Below are positions 44,458-54,743 of a stretch of DNA of 64,000 bases, piece by piece. This DNA comes from Bathymodiolus brooksi (Eukaryota > Mollusca > Bivalvia > Mytilida > Modiolidae): the NCBI GenBank assembly GCA_963680875.1, contig OY804586.1:52672203-52736202 (forward strand), read 5' to 3'. The position numbers and the translations under genes were made by a program. The notes below the pieces were generated by a model that ran no database searches, was not told the origin of the DNA, and worked only from the letters and a program-made list of their open reading frames with translations. Each line of letters starts with the position of its first letter. The first letter of the stretch is position 1.

Positions 44458-44813
44458 ATGTTCACCTTAAGTGCAGGCATTAATTGTTTTATTATACTGA
44501 AACTCTATATTTTTTTGGCATCACTCTTATTTCGTTTGATAAATGCGAACATTTCTGTAAATGAACAGCCAGAATGGTTCCACTGGGCACACCGGCGGAG
44601 GCCATTTTATACATACTTACGTCACGTACACGTTTTAGATCATGGCCATTTTACCGATATCGTAAGCCCTTTGGCGATTTACATCAGTGTTCCCCCGGTC
44701 ATCAGTGAAAAAAACTGATGACCGGTGAAATAGAGAAAACAAGGAATTTAGGATTTATTAGTTAAGATATTACACTTGATTTTCTATTGAAGAAAGATAC
44801 TGAAGTATAATAA
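44458..44813 (+). repeat. REP-K copy 2
   Basis: Contains cttaagtgcaggcattaatt, gccagaatggttccactggg, cgtcacgtacacgttttagat and a perfect hairpin ccggtcatcagt/actgatgaccgg at 44695-44725, ending gtataataa. A forward frame at 44458-44718 shares most of its residues with copy 1. Whether it is coding cannot be decided from two copies. Confidence 0.72.
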
Positions 44814-44837
44814 TGCCAAATAATTTAAAGGTATTGT

Positions 44838-45165
44838 GAGGAAGATTTTGGCTATCCTGCTTAGGCCCTTTGGTTTTCTTGCTCCCAAAGACTTTAAAAC
44901 TATTTGACTTTGAGCGTACCATGATATTAACGGATTTTACCTATTTTGTTTCTGTCCTTTGGTTTACTTGCTCCTAAAGACTTTCAAAATTATTTGACTT
45001 TGAGCGTACCATGCTATTAACGGATTTTATCTATTTTGTTTCGGTCCTTTGGTTTACTTGTTTCCAAAGACTTTTAAATTATTAGCTTTGAGCGTACTGA
45101 TGATGGTTATTCCAGAAACGCGTCGTGCGCACTAAATTTGATATCTACGTTTTTATTACTTTTAA
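44838..45165 (-). repeat. REP-B with internal triplication
   Basis: Three copies of a block of about 110 bp with cctttggttt(t/a)cttgctcc and tttgagcgtaccatg(a/c)tatta at 44870, 44958 and 45048, then one normal 5' end (gttattccagaaacgcgtcg, cactaaatttgatatctacg). Confidence 0.88.
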
Positions 45166-45880
45166 TCAAAAGGTAGAATTTGTTGCTTGAAAACCAATAT
45201 TACTAGGACAAAAATATTATTTGTTTCATGTTGCACTATATAAATAAACTTGCTCTGATGATCAGTGTAATTTTTATAACCTGTCTTACATCTGAACTTG
45301 GCATACTGTAATATACTCTATCGATCTTTAATACAAATTCTAATATGACGTCCCGTATTCGGTATACAAATAAAGGCATGTTTGAATAACAATCAAATAT
45401 AGGCCACACATGCGCGCTGAGCTAATGGAAAAAAAGCACCTACATAAACACTGACTATTTTCAGAAAATTCTTCATGGTTAGCGATTTTCTATTATTGTT
45501 TATCTAAAAATTGTTGAAATAAATGAAGTTAAAATTAAATAAATCCTAACCAAGTCTTATCATAATTAAACTCTTATAAACACGACTTTGTTTACCTTTC
45601 GTACGTTCACTGTCTCCATGCTTATCTCCCTTTATCTCCGATCCCACTGGCTGCTTTCAACTGGTAATTTCGTTGTTAATCATTTAAAGTTGTTTATTTG
45701 TAATAACATTTATATTGAACATTGTCAATAAAATTCGTTTCGGTATTTTAAGCCACAGCTTCAATTACAATTTCGCTTTCCATCTCTTAATTCCCAATTT
45801 TACCATTTTTAGAATTCCGAAGGAGATTGATCACCTTGACCGCTTCGAATTTTAAAATTACCGTATTTGTCCTATTACAA
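45166..45880. other. Non-coding stretch
   Basis: No gene, RNA or repeat I can support. Confidence 0.4.
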
Positions 45881-45882
45881 TC

Positions 45883-46049
45883 GAAATAATTCATGCCGGC
45901 CATACTTTATTGTTATTCAAATATGGGTAGGCATTATATTCATGAGATTTAACCCCTCGCTTTGGCTTTCGCTCGGGGTTAAATATTCATGAATATAATG
46001 CCTACCCATATTTGAATAACAATAAAGTATGGCCAACATGAATTATTTC
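45883..46049. repeat. Foldback palindrome P5
   Basis: Arms gaaataattcatgccggcca / ggccaacatgaattatttc and cctacccatatttgaataac on the right match on the left, around a short gctttggctttcgc centre. Confidence 0.95.
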
Positions 46050-46416
46050 TTAATTGACATATGACACGAAATAACATGTTTATGTATCGGACTCAATGCC
46101 AAACAACAAATATATAATTTATTTTCATTCCCACATTAAGCATTTGCGTCATATTGTTTTATTTTCTTTTGATATTTTTAACATTGGCGGAAAAAGAAAT
46201 AGATGAACATTTTGTGACATTGATTAGTGCATTTTAACATACATCGGGTTAGATATATGGGAGATTATTGTGAATTCATTTAAATTCGTGAAAACCTTGT
46301 TTTGTGGTTTAAGGACAAATTACATCTTAATTGATATGCAAGTTCGTTAAGCTCACACAATTCTTTTAATGTTCAATTTCGTGTTTCAAAATCTACTAAA
46401 ACTGGTATACCAATTG

Positions 46417-46680
46417 GAAGATACCACAGGGGTAATCTTAAGCGGTTAATTGAAGAAGGGCAGATGATGCAAGGACCCAATAAAAAAGGTCAAAAGGACA
46501 AACAATAATCTCGAAAAAACACTACACAGAAAACGAAATATTGCACAACACGAACTCCAATGAAAAACGTAGGTGACGACAAGTGCTCCGGTAGGGTTAG
46601 CCTTTCCTGTTTCACTAGCGACACTCGTCTTGTTATTGCTAAATGACAAAAACATAATCTGATATGGAAATCGTGGTGGA
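46417..46680 (+). repeat. REP-C, diverged copy
   Basis: ggaagataccacaggggtaat, aggtcaaaaggacaaacaat, caagtgctccggtagggtta, cactcgtcttgttatt. Confidence 0.7.
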
Positions 46681-46700
46681 CACAATGATGCGTAAATAAT

Positions 46701-46848
46701 TAAGAATTGATCGCACTTTTTGTTCGGTTCATGAAGAAATAACCTCAATCAGGTTGTACACACCGCGTAGCGGGTTACGCAAGGATGTGTACACCCTGCT
46801 TGAGGTTATATCGAATGAACCGACCAAATAATGTCGATCAATTCTTAT
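46701..46848. repeat. Foldback palindrome P6
   Basis: taagaattgatcgcacttttt / cgatcaattctta, tgttcggttcatgaag / gaatgaaccgacca, ataacctcaatcaggttgtac / gtacaccctgcttgaggttat. Confidence 0.92.
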
Positions 46849-47257
46849 AAATATATTCAAACTTTATTTGTTATGATATTGAAAAATATTTTTATTTTTT
46901 CAAAATAAGGCAAATAATTAGAACTAAATTTAAATTACCCCAAAGGTGCCTCATTTAAAAAAAATCAACTGATGACAACGGCACGCGACGCCTTGAGAAC
47001 GACGTCTATTTTTAGATTCCGTTCATTGACAAATAACCTCAATATTTTAACCCAATCAAAACACGTATAAAATGACATGTGACGCAAATCGTGATGGACA
47101 TCGCAACACAGAAGTAAAAAGGTGAAGACATGCAATTAGAAAACATGGATAACACGTCTTTCAAGGATATTTTACTTACACCTGGCAATTTCTCGTTAAT
47201 TGCTTATATTACTGAGGTGTTAGAAATATCTGCACGTTGGTAACTACATGCCTATTA
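46849..47257. other. Non-coding stretch
   Basis: Nothing recognised. Confidence 0.4.
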
Positions 47258-47318
47258 TAAGAATAAGAATTTGTTATTGCCAATTAAGGGCCCACAAGGG
47301 GCAAACAATTTAATACAA
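47258..47318 (-). repeat. REP-I 3' tail
   Basis: The minus strand reads tttgccccttgtgggccctt, then attggcaataac and attcttattcttat, like 55298-55345. The simple-repeat terminus suggests the 3' end of a retroposon. Confidence 0.65.
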
Positions 47319-47700
47319 TGATTGAATGATTGGAGACATACAAAGATACATGTAAACACACACAAAATCCAGGAAAACATAGTTATGTTCAGTGACTGCA
47401 CGGCCATATCAGAGCTTATCAAATACCACCATAAATCAATTCACATTTAATATAATATAACATGTATAATAACTATAATAATTCACCTAACCTAATGATA
47501 TCTAGAGGATCAGTTGTGTCCTCGCAGCAAAAAACATTCCTCAATAAAGCTCAAGCACATTCATATCAGTCACACCCGTATTTTATTTTGTCATATACAG
47601 GTCAACCCGTAACTCGAAAGGATTGGTCAGTTTACTCGAAGTTGTCGAGAAGCAATATCGAGGGGACCAATGGTTTATTTCAAGATATCCAATGAAGCAG
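47319..47700. other. Non-coding stretch left of the 83-bp array
   Basis: A 77-residue forward frame (47462-47695) has no family resemblance that I can see. Confidence 0.4.
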
Positions 47701-48075
47701 CATCCGGGTTATCTTAGCTTAGAGAGTAATGTATCCAAGGAAACTACTTATTCGAGTTCCAGATGACGAAGTTCGACTATCACCATCCGGGTTATCTTAG
47801 CTTAGAGAGTAATGTATCCAAGGCAACTACTTATTCGAGTTCCAGATGACGAAGTTCGACTATCACCATTCGGGTTATCCTAGCTTAGACAGTAATGTAT
47901 CCCAGGAAACTACTTATTCGAGTTCGAGATGACGAAGTTCGACTATCAACATCCGGGTTATTTTAGTTTAGACAATAATGTATCCCAGGAAACTACTTAT
48001 TCGAGTTCGAGATGACGAAGTTCGACTATCAACATCCGGGTTATCTTAGTTTAGACAGTAATGTATCCAAAGAAA
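47701..48075. repeat. 83-bp tandem repeat, 4.5 units
   Basis: Units at 47701, 47784, 47867, 47950 and 48033 (partial), starting catccgggttatcttagctt and containing gagttccagatgacgaagttc. The period is not divisible by three, so no long frame arises. Confidence 0.96.
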
Positions 48076-48189
48076 TCCACATTCAAATAATGAAGAAATA
48101 ACATAATGATATTGTACAATGATAATACATGGTTATTTGTCAGTCAGGTAGAGATTGTTTTCCCTTTATTCTTTATACACATGTACCGT

Positions 48190-48445
48190 CGTGATTGTGA
48201 TCGTATTATATTTGGATTTACAACTACCTATGCAATGAGTGCCTATCACCATGAACGTTGTTCGGATCTCTCTCATGCCGAAGTGTAATCTATACAACAT
48301 TATGTGATAAAGTTTGTCAGTGACTTGCGGCAGGTCGGTGGTTTTCGCCGCAGACACCGGTTTCCTCCAACAATCAAATTGACCGCCACGATATAACTGA
48401 AATATGGTTGAAAGTGGCGTATAGCACCATAACCCTAACTCCTTA
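48190..48445 (+). mobile_element. SINE-1, full length
   Basis: Damaged B box (gttgttcggatctct), gcggcaggtcggtggtttt, caaattgaccgccacgatat, tail gaaatatggttgaaagtggc and gcaccataacc. Confidence 0.88.
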
Positions 48446-48569
48446 AACATAGGAAGTTTTTCTTACTCTGATATTTCGATATAATACTGATCGTGTAATC
48501 ATGTGAAATGAAATGAATGCTTAAAAAATATAAAGAAATGACATCCCTTTTATGGAATGGCTGTTTCTT

Positions 48570-48634
48570 ATTGTTGTTTAACGTCACATGAACTGTAATT
48601 AAGCTATTGCCAGGGCGAGTACAAGTTAATAAGA
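48570..48634 (-). mobile_element. SINE-3 tail fragment
   Basis: attgttgtttaacgtcacatg, then ttgccagggcgagtacaagtt. Confidence 0.65.
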
Positions 48635-48949
48635 AATCATAGTGACTAATAGTAATAGTATGGGATTTGTTTGAAGCATTCGTGTTTTTACGATCTGTTG
48701 TTATTGATTGCCTTTATCAGTGTAAAATACATTGCTTTACTTCCGCCTCATTGTTCTTTGAAGTATTGACGTTTCATTGTAATTGGTCCATCCTCAGGAA
48801 AAGCATAAACATATATATGCATTACCATCAGACTTTGCACACAAAAAACATATTTTTAACATCTTTGTACTTATAGCGCTATACTAAGATTTCAATAACC
48901 AAAGACAGTGTCAAATGGCAACTACATTTTCTATTTTCTATTCTTTTAT

Positions 48950-49090
48950 ATATACCAAGCCATTAAAGTGAGCGGTCATGTATTTGTGAGTTATGGGTAT
49001 TGATTTTACCTCTTTCTACTATTTTGATATTTGATTTTAGAATTATTCCAACAGTGTGGTACGTTTTTTGCTTTGTTTTTTTCCATTGTA
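48950..49090 (+). repeat. REP-F copy, 5' part missing
   Basis: gtgagcggtcatgtatttgt, tacctctttctactattttg, attattccaacagtgtggtac. Confidence 0.7.
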
Positions 49091-49600
49091 TTATATGTCG
49101 AGGATACAAATGTATGGGTATCTTTTCTATTTGAGTACAATATATTCGATATTTTAAGCCATCATTTATACAGGGGTTTTCATCTTAACTTTCAACAATT
49201 ATGTGTATTCATTTGTTTTCAATGAATACCAGTGTTCGTTGGTAACATCATTCCGCGAAATTCAGTGTATCATGGTATAAAAGGCATATGTAGCAAAAGG
49301 GAGAAGTTATAAGTAAGTATCAAACTCCCAAATACAAAGATTAGCAAACATCTAAATGTCCGGTAATCCACTAAAAATGATACCAATGAAAACAAAATGA
49401 TATAAGAGTACATATGTATCAGTTTATTAGTAGTAACATTTGTATTGGTGGTGGAAATCTGAGACCTCAGAAGAAACCGACCTTCTGGAAGTGCCAGGCA
49501 AAAATAAGCACATACGTTCCTTTCTAATACACGTGGCTGCGGACGGATATCAAAGTTTCTATTTGTTCGCATTCATGAAATTGTGGACCTTCACTGTTCA
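49091..49600. other. Non-coding stretch
   Basis: A 100-codon minus frame (49572-49270) has no recognisable motif. Confidence 0.4.
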
Positions 49601-49601
49601 A

Positions 49602-49758
49602 TAAAAGCGTAGATATCAAATGTAGTGCACACGACGGGTTTCTAGAATCACCTTCATCAGGGCACGCCCAAAGCCAAAATATTTGAAATCCAAATAATCT
49701 AAAAAAAAAATTTGGTGGCAAGAAAACCAAAGGGCCTACACAGAATAGCCAAAATCGT
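49602..49758 (+). repeat. REP-B, full landmark set
   Basis: caataaaagcgtagatatcaa, cacacgacgggtttctagaat, gggcacgcccaaagcc, aaaccaaagggcctacac. Confidence 0.85.
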
Positions 49759-50043
49759 TCTTTTCATAGCTTAGTGGTCATAGCAACTAAGTGTATTAGT
49801 AGCAGTTAGACCAACTACCATACGACCACGGAGGTCCAATATAAAGGTACTCTATCACATCTAATAGTTTTAACTTTGTCCTATCAAATAAGAAATAGTC
49901 ATTTCCTTGAATAGATCCAGAGTTGCCCAAATTCTTCTTCTTCTTTTAAATAATTCAAATGGTACGAGTGAGTGATAATTATTGTTTAATGCTTGGCAAG
50001 AAATGTGTTTTATGTCATCGAGAGAAAAATGTTACCTTTTCAT

Positions 50044-50241
50044 CTTGAAATCAAGATAACGTGTCCGAGTGGAGCGACAAGTTCATTGGCTTATTGTTGT
50101 TGCACTGCGATTGCACTATGAAAGACTAAGTGTCTTGATCTAGTACAAAGCGAACATCCTCTCATCAAATGTAACTTGTTCTCGCCATGACATAGCTGAA
50201 ATAAATACTAATGTGTCGTTAAACAACAATCACTCACTCCC
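50044..50241 (+). mobile_element. SINE-3 copy
   Basis: tcaagataacgtgtccgagtg, ctagtacaaagcgaacatcc, acttgttctcgccatgacat, agctgaaataaatactaatg, tcgttaaacaacaatcactc. Confidence 0.88.
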
Positions 50242-50307
50242 TGCGTTTTCTTGTGTGATGATGATGATTTCGTTAATATTAGTTTGGAACTAAATCAACA
50301 TAACACA

Positions 50308-50465
50308 CTGAGTTAGATGTGTATAGTGCTCTGAAACAACAGTTCATAGGTAGACATATTGTTCCACTTGGACATATTATACTAGCTCCGACTTAACCAT
50401 TATTTTTTTTACTCCTTAGTGCTGCGCATGCGTTCGAGAAGCAGCAAACACCAATTTTATGTTTT
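50308..50465 (-). mobile_element. SINE-3 copy, head-on to its neighbour
   Basis: ctgagttagatgtgtatagtg, gtagacatattgttccacttg, ctgcgcatgcgttcgagaag. Lies within 70 bp of the plus-strand copy in the opposite orientation. Confidence 0.7.
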
Positions 50466-50472
50466 TTGTTTT

Positions 50473-50745
50473 TCCCGATCGGCGACCTAAACATTTCTCG
50501 TCGACATTGGGGGCGAGCACGCTGACAAGTATACTGTTCCGTGATATCAGAAAGCAGATTCTATGTAAAGGATATTTGGACAGCAGTACTATATTGTAAC
50601 TTTGGTTTTACTCGATCGTCGACACTGGAAGCGAGCACGCTAAAAATTACACGCGGTTCCGTGATATCAGAAAGCAATTTCTATGTAAATGATATCTTCA
50701 AACTCGTCTAGGACAGCAGTACTATATTGTTACATTGATAAAAAT
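50473..50745. repeat. Tandem pair, ~130-bp unit
   Basis: cgatcggcgacc.../cgatcgtcgacactgg, gcgagcacgct, ttccgtgatatcagaaagca and acagcagtactatattgt in both copies. The second contains a REP-C-like atatcttcaaactcgtc. Confidence 0.88.
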
Positions 50746-51176
50746 CATTAACTTTTTTTAAAATGAGCCTACTCATAAATAAAAATCCTTTAATCATTCT
50801 CCATAACGTCTTCTATACAATCTTAAGATTGATTATTTTTGTCCTATTTACCAATATTGATATAGAAAAGCTTTTGCAAATAAACCGCCTTACAAAACTT
50901 CTAATTAAAAACAGGATTCTCCCTAAGATTAATATCAATGTTGTCTTTTCTTTATCGCGTTGTATTAGGTATAGTAGACACTATCCACGCTACATTAGAA
51001 ATAATACGATATTACATCATTTCTGAAAGAAAAAAATAGTTATGTACTAGAAAACAAGTATAAAACTACCCACATATATTGTACTCTTAACTTCTATGTA
51101 GATGTCAGCCAATAATTGGATAGAATAAATTGAGGGGGAACTTTGGGGTATACGGGAACAGAACTGGGTTATTCAA
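50746..51176. other. Non-coding, AT-rich
   Basis: An 87-residue AT-rich frame (50763-51026) has the composition expected by chance in such sequence; no family recognised. Confidence 0.4.
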
Positions 51177-51359
51177 CAGGGGCGGATCCAGGGGGCGCAC
51201 CCGGCGCGCGCCCTCCCTAAAATTGGAAAAATTATGATTTTTTGGCGTAAAATCGTGATTTTTCACACGAAATACCCCAAAAATCTTCACGCCTCCCTCC
51301 GTTCGGCGCAATTTTTTTAAGTGCGCCCCCCCTAACTTGAAATCATGGATCCGCCCCTG
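51177..51359. mobile_element. 183-bp MITE with TTCAA duplication
   Basis: Perfect inverted ends caggggcggatcca / tggatccgcccctg, flanked by the direct repeat ttcaa at 51172-51176 and 51360-51364. The interior has weaker pairs (ggtgcgccc/gggcgcacc type) and no coding frame of note. Superfamily not assigned. Confidence 0.9.
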
Positions 51360-51364
51360 TTCAA

Positions 51365-51599
51365 TGCTTGGTACATGCAACCCCTGGGAAAAGGACGTCG
51401 ACTTTCGAGATAAAAAAAAAAATTACAAAATTTGCCCAAAGTGTTGGGGCTTGAATGAGTGTTTCGTGGAAAAATACTATTATGTTCAAAGCACGTTAAA
51501 TACATCTTACATCAGATTGTTACTTTTCCATTATTAATTGACACATGTTTTCTCTTAAACCTTTGTTTATCCTCTGGTATCCCATCTCAGTGTCATAAT
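51365..51599. other. Non-coding stretch
   Basis: Nothing supported. Confidence 0.35.
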
Positions 51600-51682
51600 A
51601 GTGGCCGCCATGGTGTTGTCTGTCCTTCTTCGTTTTACGGATTCTGAAGAACCCATTGGTATCTTCAAATTCCTCTTAGCCG
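51600..51682 (-). repeat. REP-C 5' fragment
   Basis: catggtgttgtctgtccttc, then ttttacggattctgaag and ttggtatcttcaaattcctc. Confidence 0.75.
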
Positions 51683-51915
51683 TAATACTGATCGTTTTAT
51701 GGAATAATACTGCTGACAAAATTCTGAACAAGCAACAAATTCATCAATCATTTGGCTACATGCCTTAAAACGCTAATTTAAATTCTGCTAAGCCATTAAA
51801 TCTGAAGAAATGTTAGAGAGCAGATAAAACACAATAACAGTATAATTAATATGGAATGCTTGATTCATCAGTTACCGTTATTTTACCAATTTGTAAAAAA
51901 ACATGTATCCAATAT

Positions 51916-52090
51916 TCTGTGACCGACAAATATGATGATGTCACAATGGAAATTGATTAAAGTTGTGCACAACAACGTCACTACTAGAGCTAAAAAATAG
52001 ACAATAATCTGTGACCGATAAAGATGATGACGTCACAATGCACATTTGTGAAAGTTGTGCACAACAACGTCAAGACTGGAGCTAAAATGT
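51916..52090. repeat. Tandem pair, 92-bp unit
   Basis: tctgtgaccgacaaatatga / tctgtgaccgataaagatga, gatgtcacaatgga / gacgtcacaatgca, gttgtgcacaacaacgtca in both. It lies just beyond the candidate exon at 52111-52272, perhaps in its 3' flank. Confidence 0.92.
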
Positions 52091-52110
52091 ATATATCTAT
52101 CTACATTTTA

Positions 52111-52272
52111 TTATGTTTTGGCTTCCTCTATCTTTTTATACTGATGTACACACAGGTATTCTGTGCCAAGGCGGATAACTGAAATGGTCCGACAGTCACG
52201 TGGAATACACCCAGTACATTGTTTATCCACATAAAGTGTTGTAATGTTTGTGGCAAAAATATGGCAGTGAGA
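52111..52272 (-). CDS. Possible terminal exon, cysteine-bearing protein
   Basis: Following a t-rich stretch and AG (52274-52273), the minus frame gives 53 residues: SHCHIFATNITTLYVDKQ, CTGCIPRDCRTISVIRLG, then TEYLCVHQYKKIEEAKT and TAA at 52113-52111. A polyadenylation signal AATAAA overlaps the stop region (about 52112-52107). Five cysteines in 53 residues, including C-x2-C-x4-C, and an N-x-T site (NIT) suggest an extracellular domain. Codon use looks protein-like against the AT-rich surroundings. No family recognised. The same bases also allow another 60-residue frame, so the call is tentative. Confidence 0.38.
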   Translation of the reverse strand, partial: SHCHIFATNITTLYVDKQCTGCIPRDCRTISVIRLGTEYLCVHQYKKIEEAKT

Positions 52273-52336
52273 CTTAGATATAATAATGAAAAAAAAACAA
52301 CTGGAAACATATTTCATTTGCTGTAGACCGATGTGA

Positions 52337-52416
52337 AAGTAAAGTGCGTGACAGAATATTTAATGCTTACACTCCCAAGTAATGTGCGTGACAGAATATT
52401 TAATGCTTACACTCCC
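52337..52416. repeat. Tandem pair, 40-bp unit
   Basis: Copies 52337-52376 and 52377-52416 of gtgcgtgacagaatatttaa with tgcttacactccc, differing at one base: a very recent duplication. Confidence 0.97.
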
Positions 52417-52426
52417 TTTATAGAGG

Positions 52427-52680
52427 TGTCGTCGGGGTCGTGGTCGTATGGTAGTTGCATTAACAACTACCTGTGTAATTAGTCCATATCACCACTAAAG
52501 TTGTGAGTTCGAATCCCGGTCATGGAATATACTCGATAAAACGTTAAGTGATAAAGTTTGTCTGTGATTTGTGGCAGGTCGGTGGTTTTCTGCGGGTATT
52601 CCGGTTTCATTCATCAATAAAACTGACCGACACGAAGTGACTGAAATATTGTTGATATTGGCGTTAAACACCATACCTAT
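52427..52680 (+). mobile_element. SINE-1, full length, best head
   Basis: Head gggtcgtggtcgtatggtag (A-box region), B box gagttcgaatcccgg (52505-52519, close to the GGTTCGANTCC consensus), ggcaggtcggtggttttct, tail gaaatattgttgatattggc and gttaaacacc. Confidence 0.92.
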
Positions 52681-54553
52681 AATCCCCAATGTTTAGATGT
52701 TATTATAGTCCATCTAATTAGTCAGCCCACTTCATGTCATGTCTAGTTGTCTTAATGCATGTATGTACCTGATGGGAGTCCAGTGGTTGTTTTTATCGGT
52801 ATGTGTTACCTTCATATGGTGTCGGTCACAATGATGACGGTATTAGTAAGAATATCTCACCCGTATTTTGCTTTCTTCTTAGTAACCATGCATCAGAGAA
52901 ATTAAATTGCAAACACAAAATAACATGAAAATTACAAAGATATCCAGATCTATTGTTTATCGACAGAAGTAAAAAGAACCGCTCAACTATAGGTTCGGGG
53001 CAGCTTCATACCCATTTTAGGGTATGCTTTATCCTTGATATTGAAAACCTCATGGTGACTGTAGAGTAGCAAACTCCGGACAGTTTTCGTATCCGCTACC
53101 GAACATGGTTCATCCGCTGGATACAATCACTGCCACCGGCTTGGCCAAAATTTTCCTGATTTCGTAGGGATTAATACACCAGAATAGTAGATTGTATTTG
53201 AAAATGTTTTACATCTTATGATGATGAAAAATTATTATTAAATATGTATTTAGCTTAAAATCCATGTTTTGTCCTGGGTTTGATCAACAACTGATCAATA
53301 TTTATAGGGATTAATTTTAAAGTAGTGATTTGTCCTCCGATTCCCACAATAAACAAACAACATGGAAGTGGAAGAAATCATCGCTTCAAAGTTTACAAAC
53401 ATAAACCAAAGATAGACTAAATCGAAGCATTAGAATATTTAACTGGTTTAGAAAAATTCAATGTGATACCAAATTTACCAAATTTGCCAGTGGGTTATGC
53501 CAACTTATGGGAAAAGTCTGGTATACCAAATATTTCCCTTCATTCATGAGGTGGTAATGAACTTCATAATCTTATGTCATGAACTGAAGGAAAAGGTTTG
53601 TTCCTTTGTAATTTAAACACCTCTCAATATTACACAAACCGAACAGATGGCTCCTTGTGGAATAGGTAAAGATAATAATGGTACAATGTTGTCGGCTAAT
53701 TAGACTCGCCTAAGGGTTTTAACTGCTCTACAGTAATAGTCGGTATGCATTCAGTCATTGAAGAAATAAACTTATAATGGATTTTTAGAAGGGTGGAGAA
53801 TAACATCTTGTATCAGATGATCTATATTTTGTTCTGAAGAATATGGCAATGATTCCCTAATTAATTGTCAAAATCACCAACCCCTCCCTCTCCTTTATAA
53901 CTGTAGAAAGATATTTTCATCTCTAATTTATCAAATAAAATGCACGTTAACAAAACTTCATAGAAGGCTGCCAATGTAAAAACAGTAATGGGTTTATTTT
54001 TTGTGAACAGATTTACTTGACAACAGAGACTAATAACTTCTTAAGAAACCAGTTAACAATAACATGTAAAAATGTCACCCAGTCACCAATTGACATTTTC
54101 CAATTACTTTGTTACCAATTGTCTCATTTTCTCTATACAGTTTTTTTGTATAAGGTTTGATTTTTTTCAAATTTATTTTACATGTGTGGATAGGGTATAA
54201 CATAGATTATTTGGTTTATTTTTGTAAACATTTGCAATTTGTGAAAATCATATGAAATTTGTAAGTACAGAGGTGCTCGATGCCTTTCTAAACATTTTTC
54301 TTTTTCTTTTGAAAGATAGATACCTAAAGATTAATAATATATGTGGAAAGAATAATAATAAAGGAGTAGAGTATAGACATGATCCACTGGTGCAAGAACT
54401 ATGCTCTTATAATGTGGAAGTCAATTAACTGTGTGATCAATGGCATTCAAACTGAACATATTGCTGTGCTGTGTGCTTTCATATATATATCATAAGTGAG
54501 CATTAGTTCACAGTTCATCTTGTTCTTGCTGTTGTATATATGTGTTTACATTT
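52681..54553. other. Long stretch without a supportable gene
   Basis: 53360-53560 includes a short frame beginning MEVEEIIASKFTNINQ, and nearby text such as accaaatttaccaaatttgcc, but no splice-flanked exon can be defended. The rest is AT-rich. Confidence 0.4.
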
Positions 54554-54559
54554 TGAAAA

Positions 54560-54629
54560 GCTTCTGTTGTATAAAGTATTACATCTAGTTATAAGCTAGA
54601 AGATGTTAGTTCAAGTCTAACCAGAAGCA
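54560..54629 (+). tRNA. tRNA-like cloverleaf 1 (probable pseudogene)
   Basis: A 70-nt fold: acceptor GCTTCTG/CAGAAGC (7 perfect pairs), anticodon stem TCTAG/CTAGA with loop TTATAAG, variable AGAT, T arm GTTAG-TTCAAGT-CTAAC, discriminator A. The D arm is minimal (GTA/TAC) and lacks the GG of cytosolic tRNAs, as in mitochondrial or degenerate tRNAs. The apparent anticodon is ATA. I infer a tRNA-derived repeat or pseudogene rather than a working gene. Confidence 0.45.
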
Positions 54630-54654
54630 GGAAAAATGTTTAATAGGTTGAAGA

Positions 54655-54724
54655 GCTTCTGTTGTATTAAGTAATACATCTAGTTACAAACTAGAAGATG
54701 TTAGTTCAAGTCTAACCAGAAGCA
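54655..54724 (+). tRNA. tRNA-like cloverleaf 2 (tandem copy)
   Basis: 95 bp downstream of copy 1 with the same acceptor, anticodon-stem and T-arm sequences. D arm GTAT/ATAC pairs fully. The anticodon loop is TTACAAA (apparent ACA). The stem-preserving differences are mainly in loops. A third, broken start (gagcttctgttacataaa) lies at about 54819. Confidence 0.45.
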
Positions 54725-54743
54725 GGAAAAAAGTGTTGCTTTG

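Noticed and set aside
44458..44718. REP-K frame as a host gene
   Set aside because: Present in two repeat copies with TIR-like ends and no splice signals; treated as part of a repeat.
4112..48075. CRISPR-like arrays
   Set aside because: Repeats are contiguous with no unique spacers, and the DNA is eukaryotic.
50763..51026. 87-codon AT-rich frame
   Set aside because: Composition matches the AT-rich surroundings; no motif, no splice sites, no homologue recognised.
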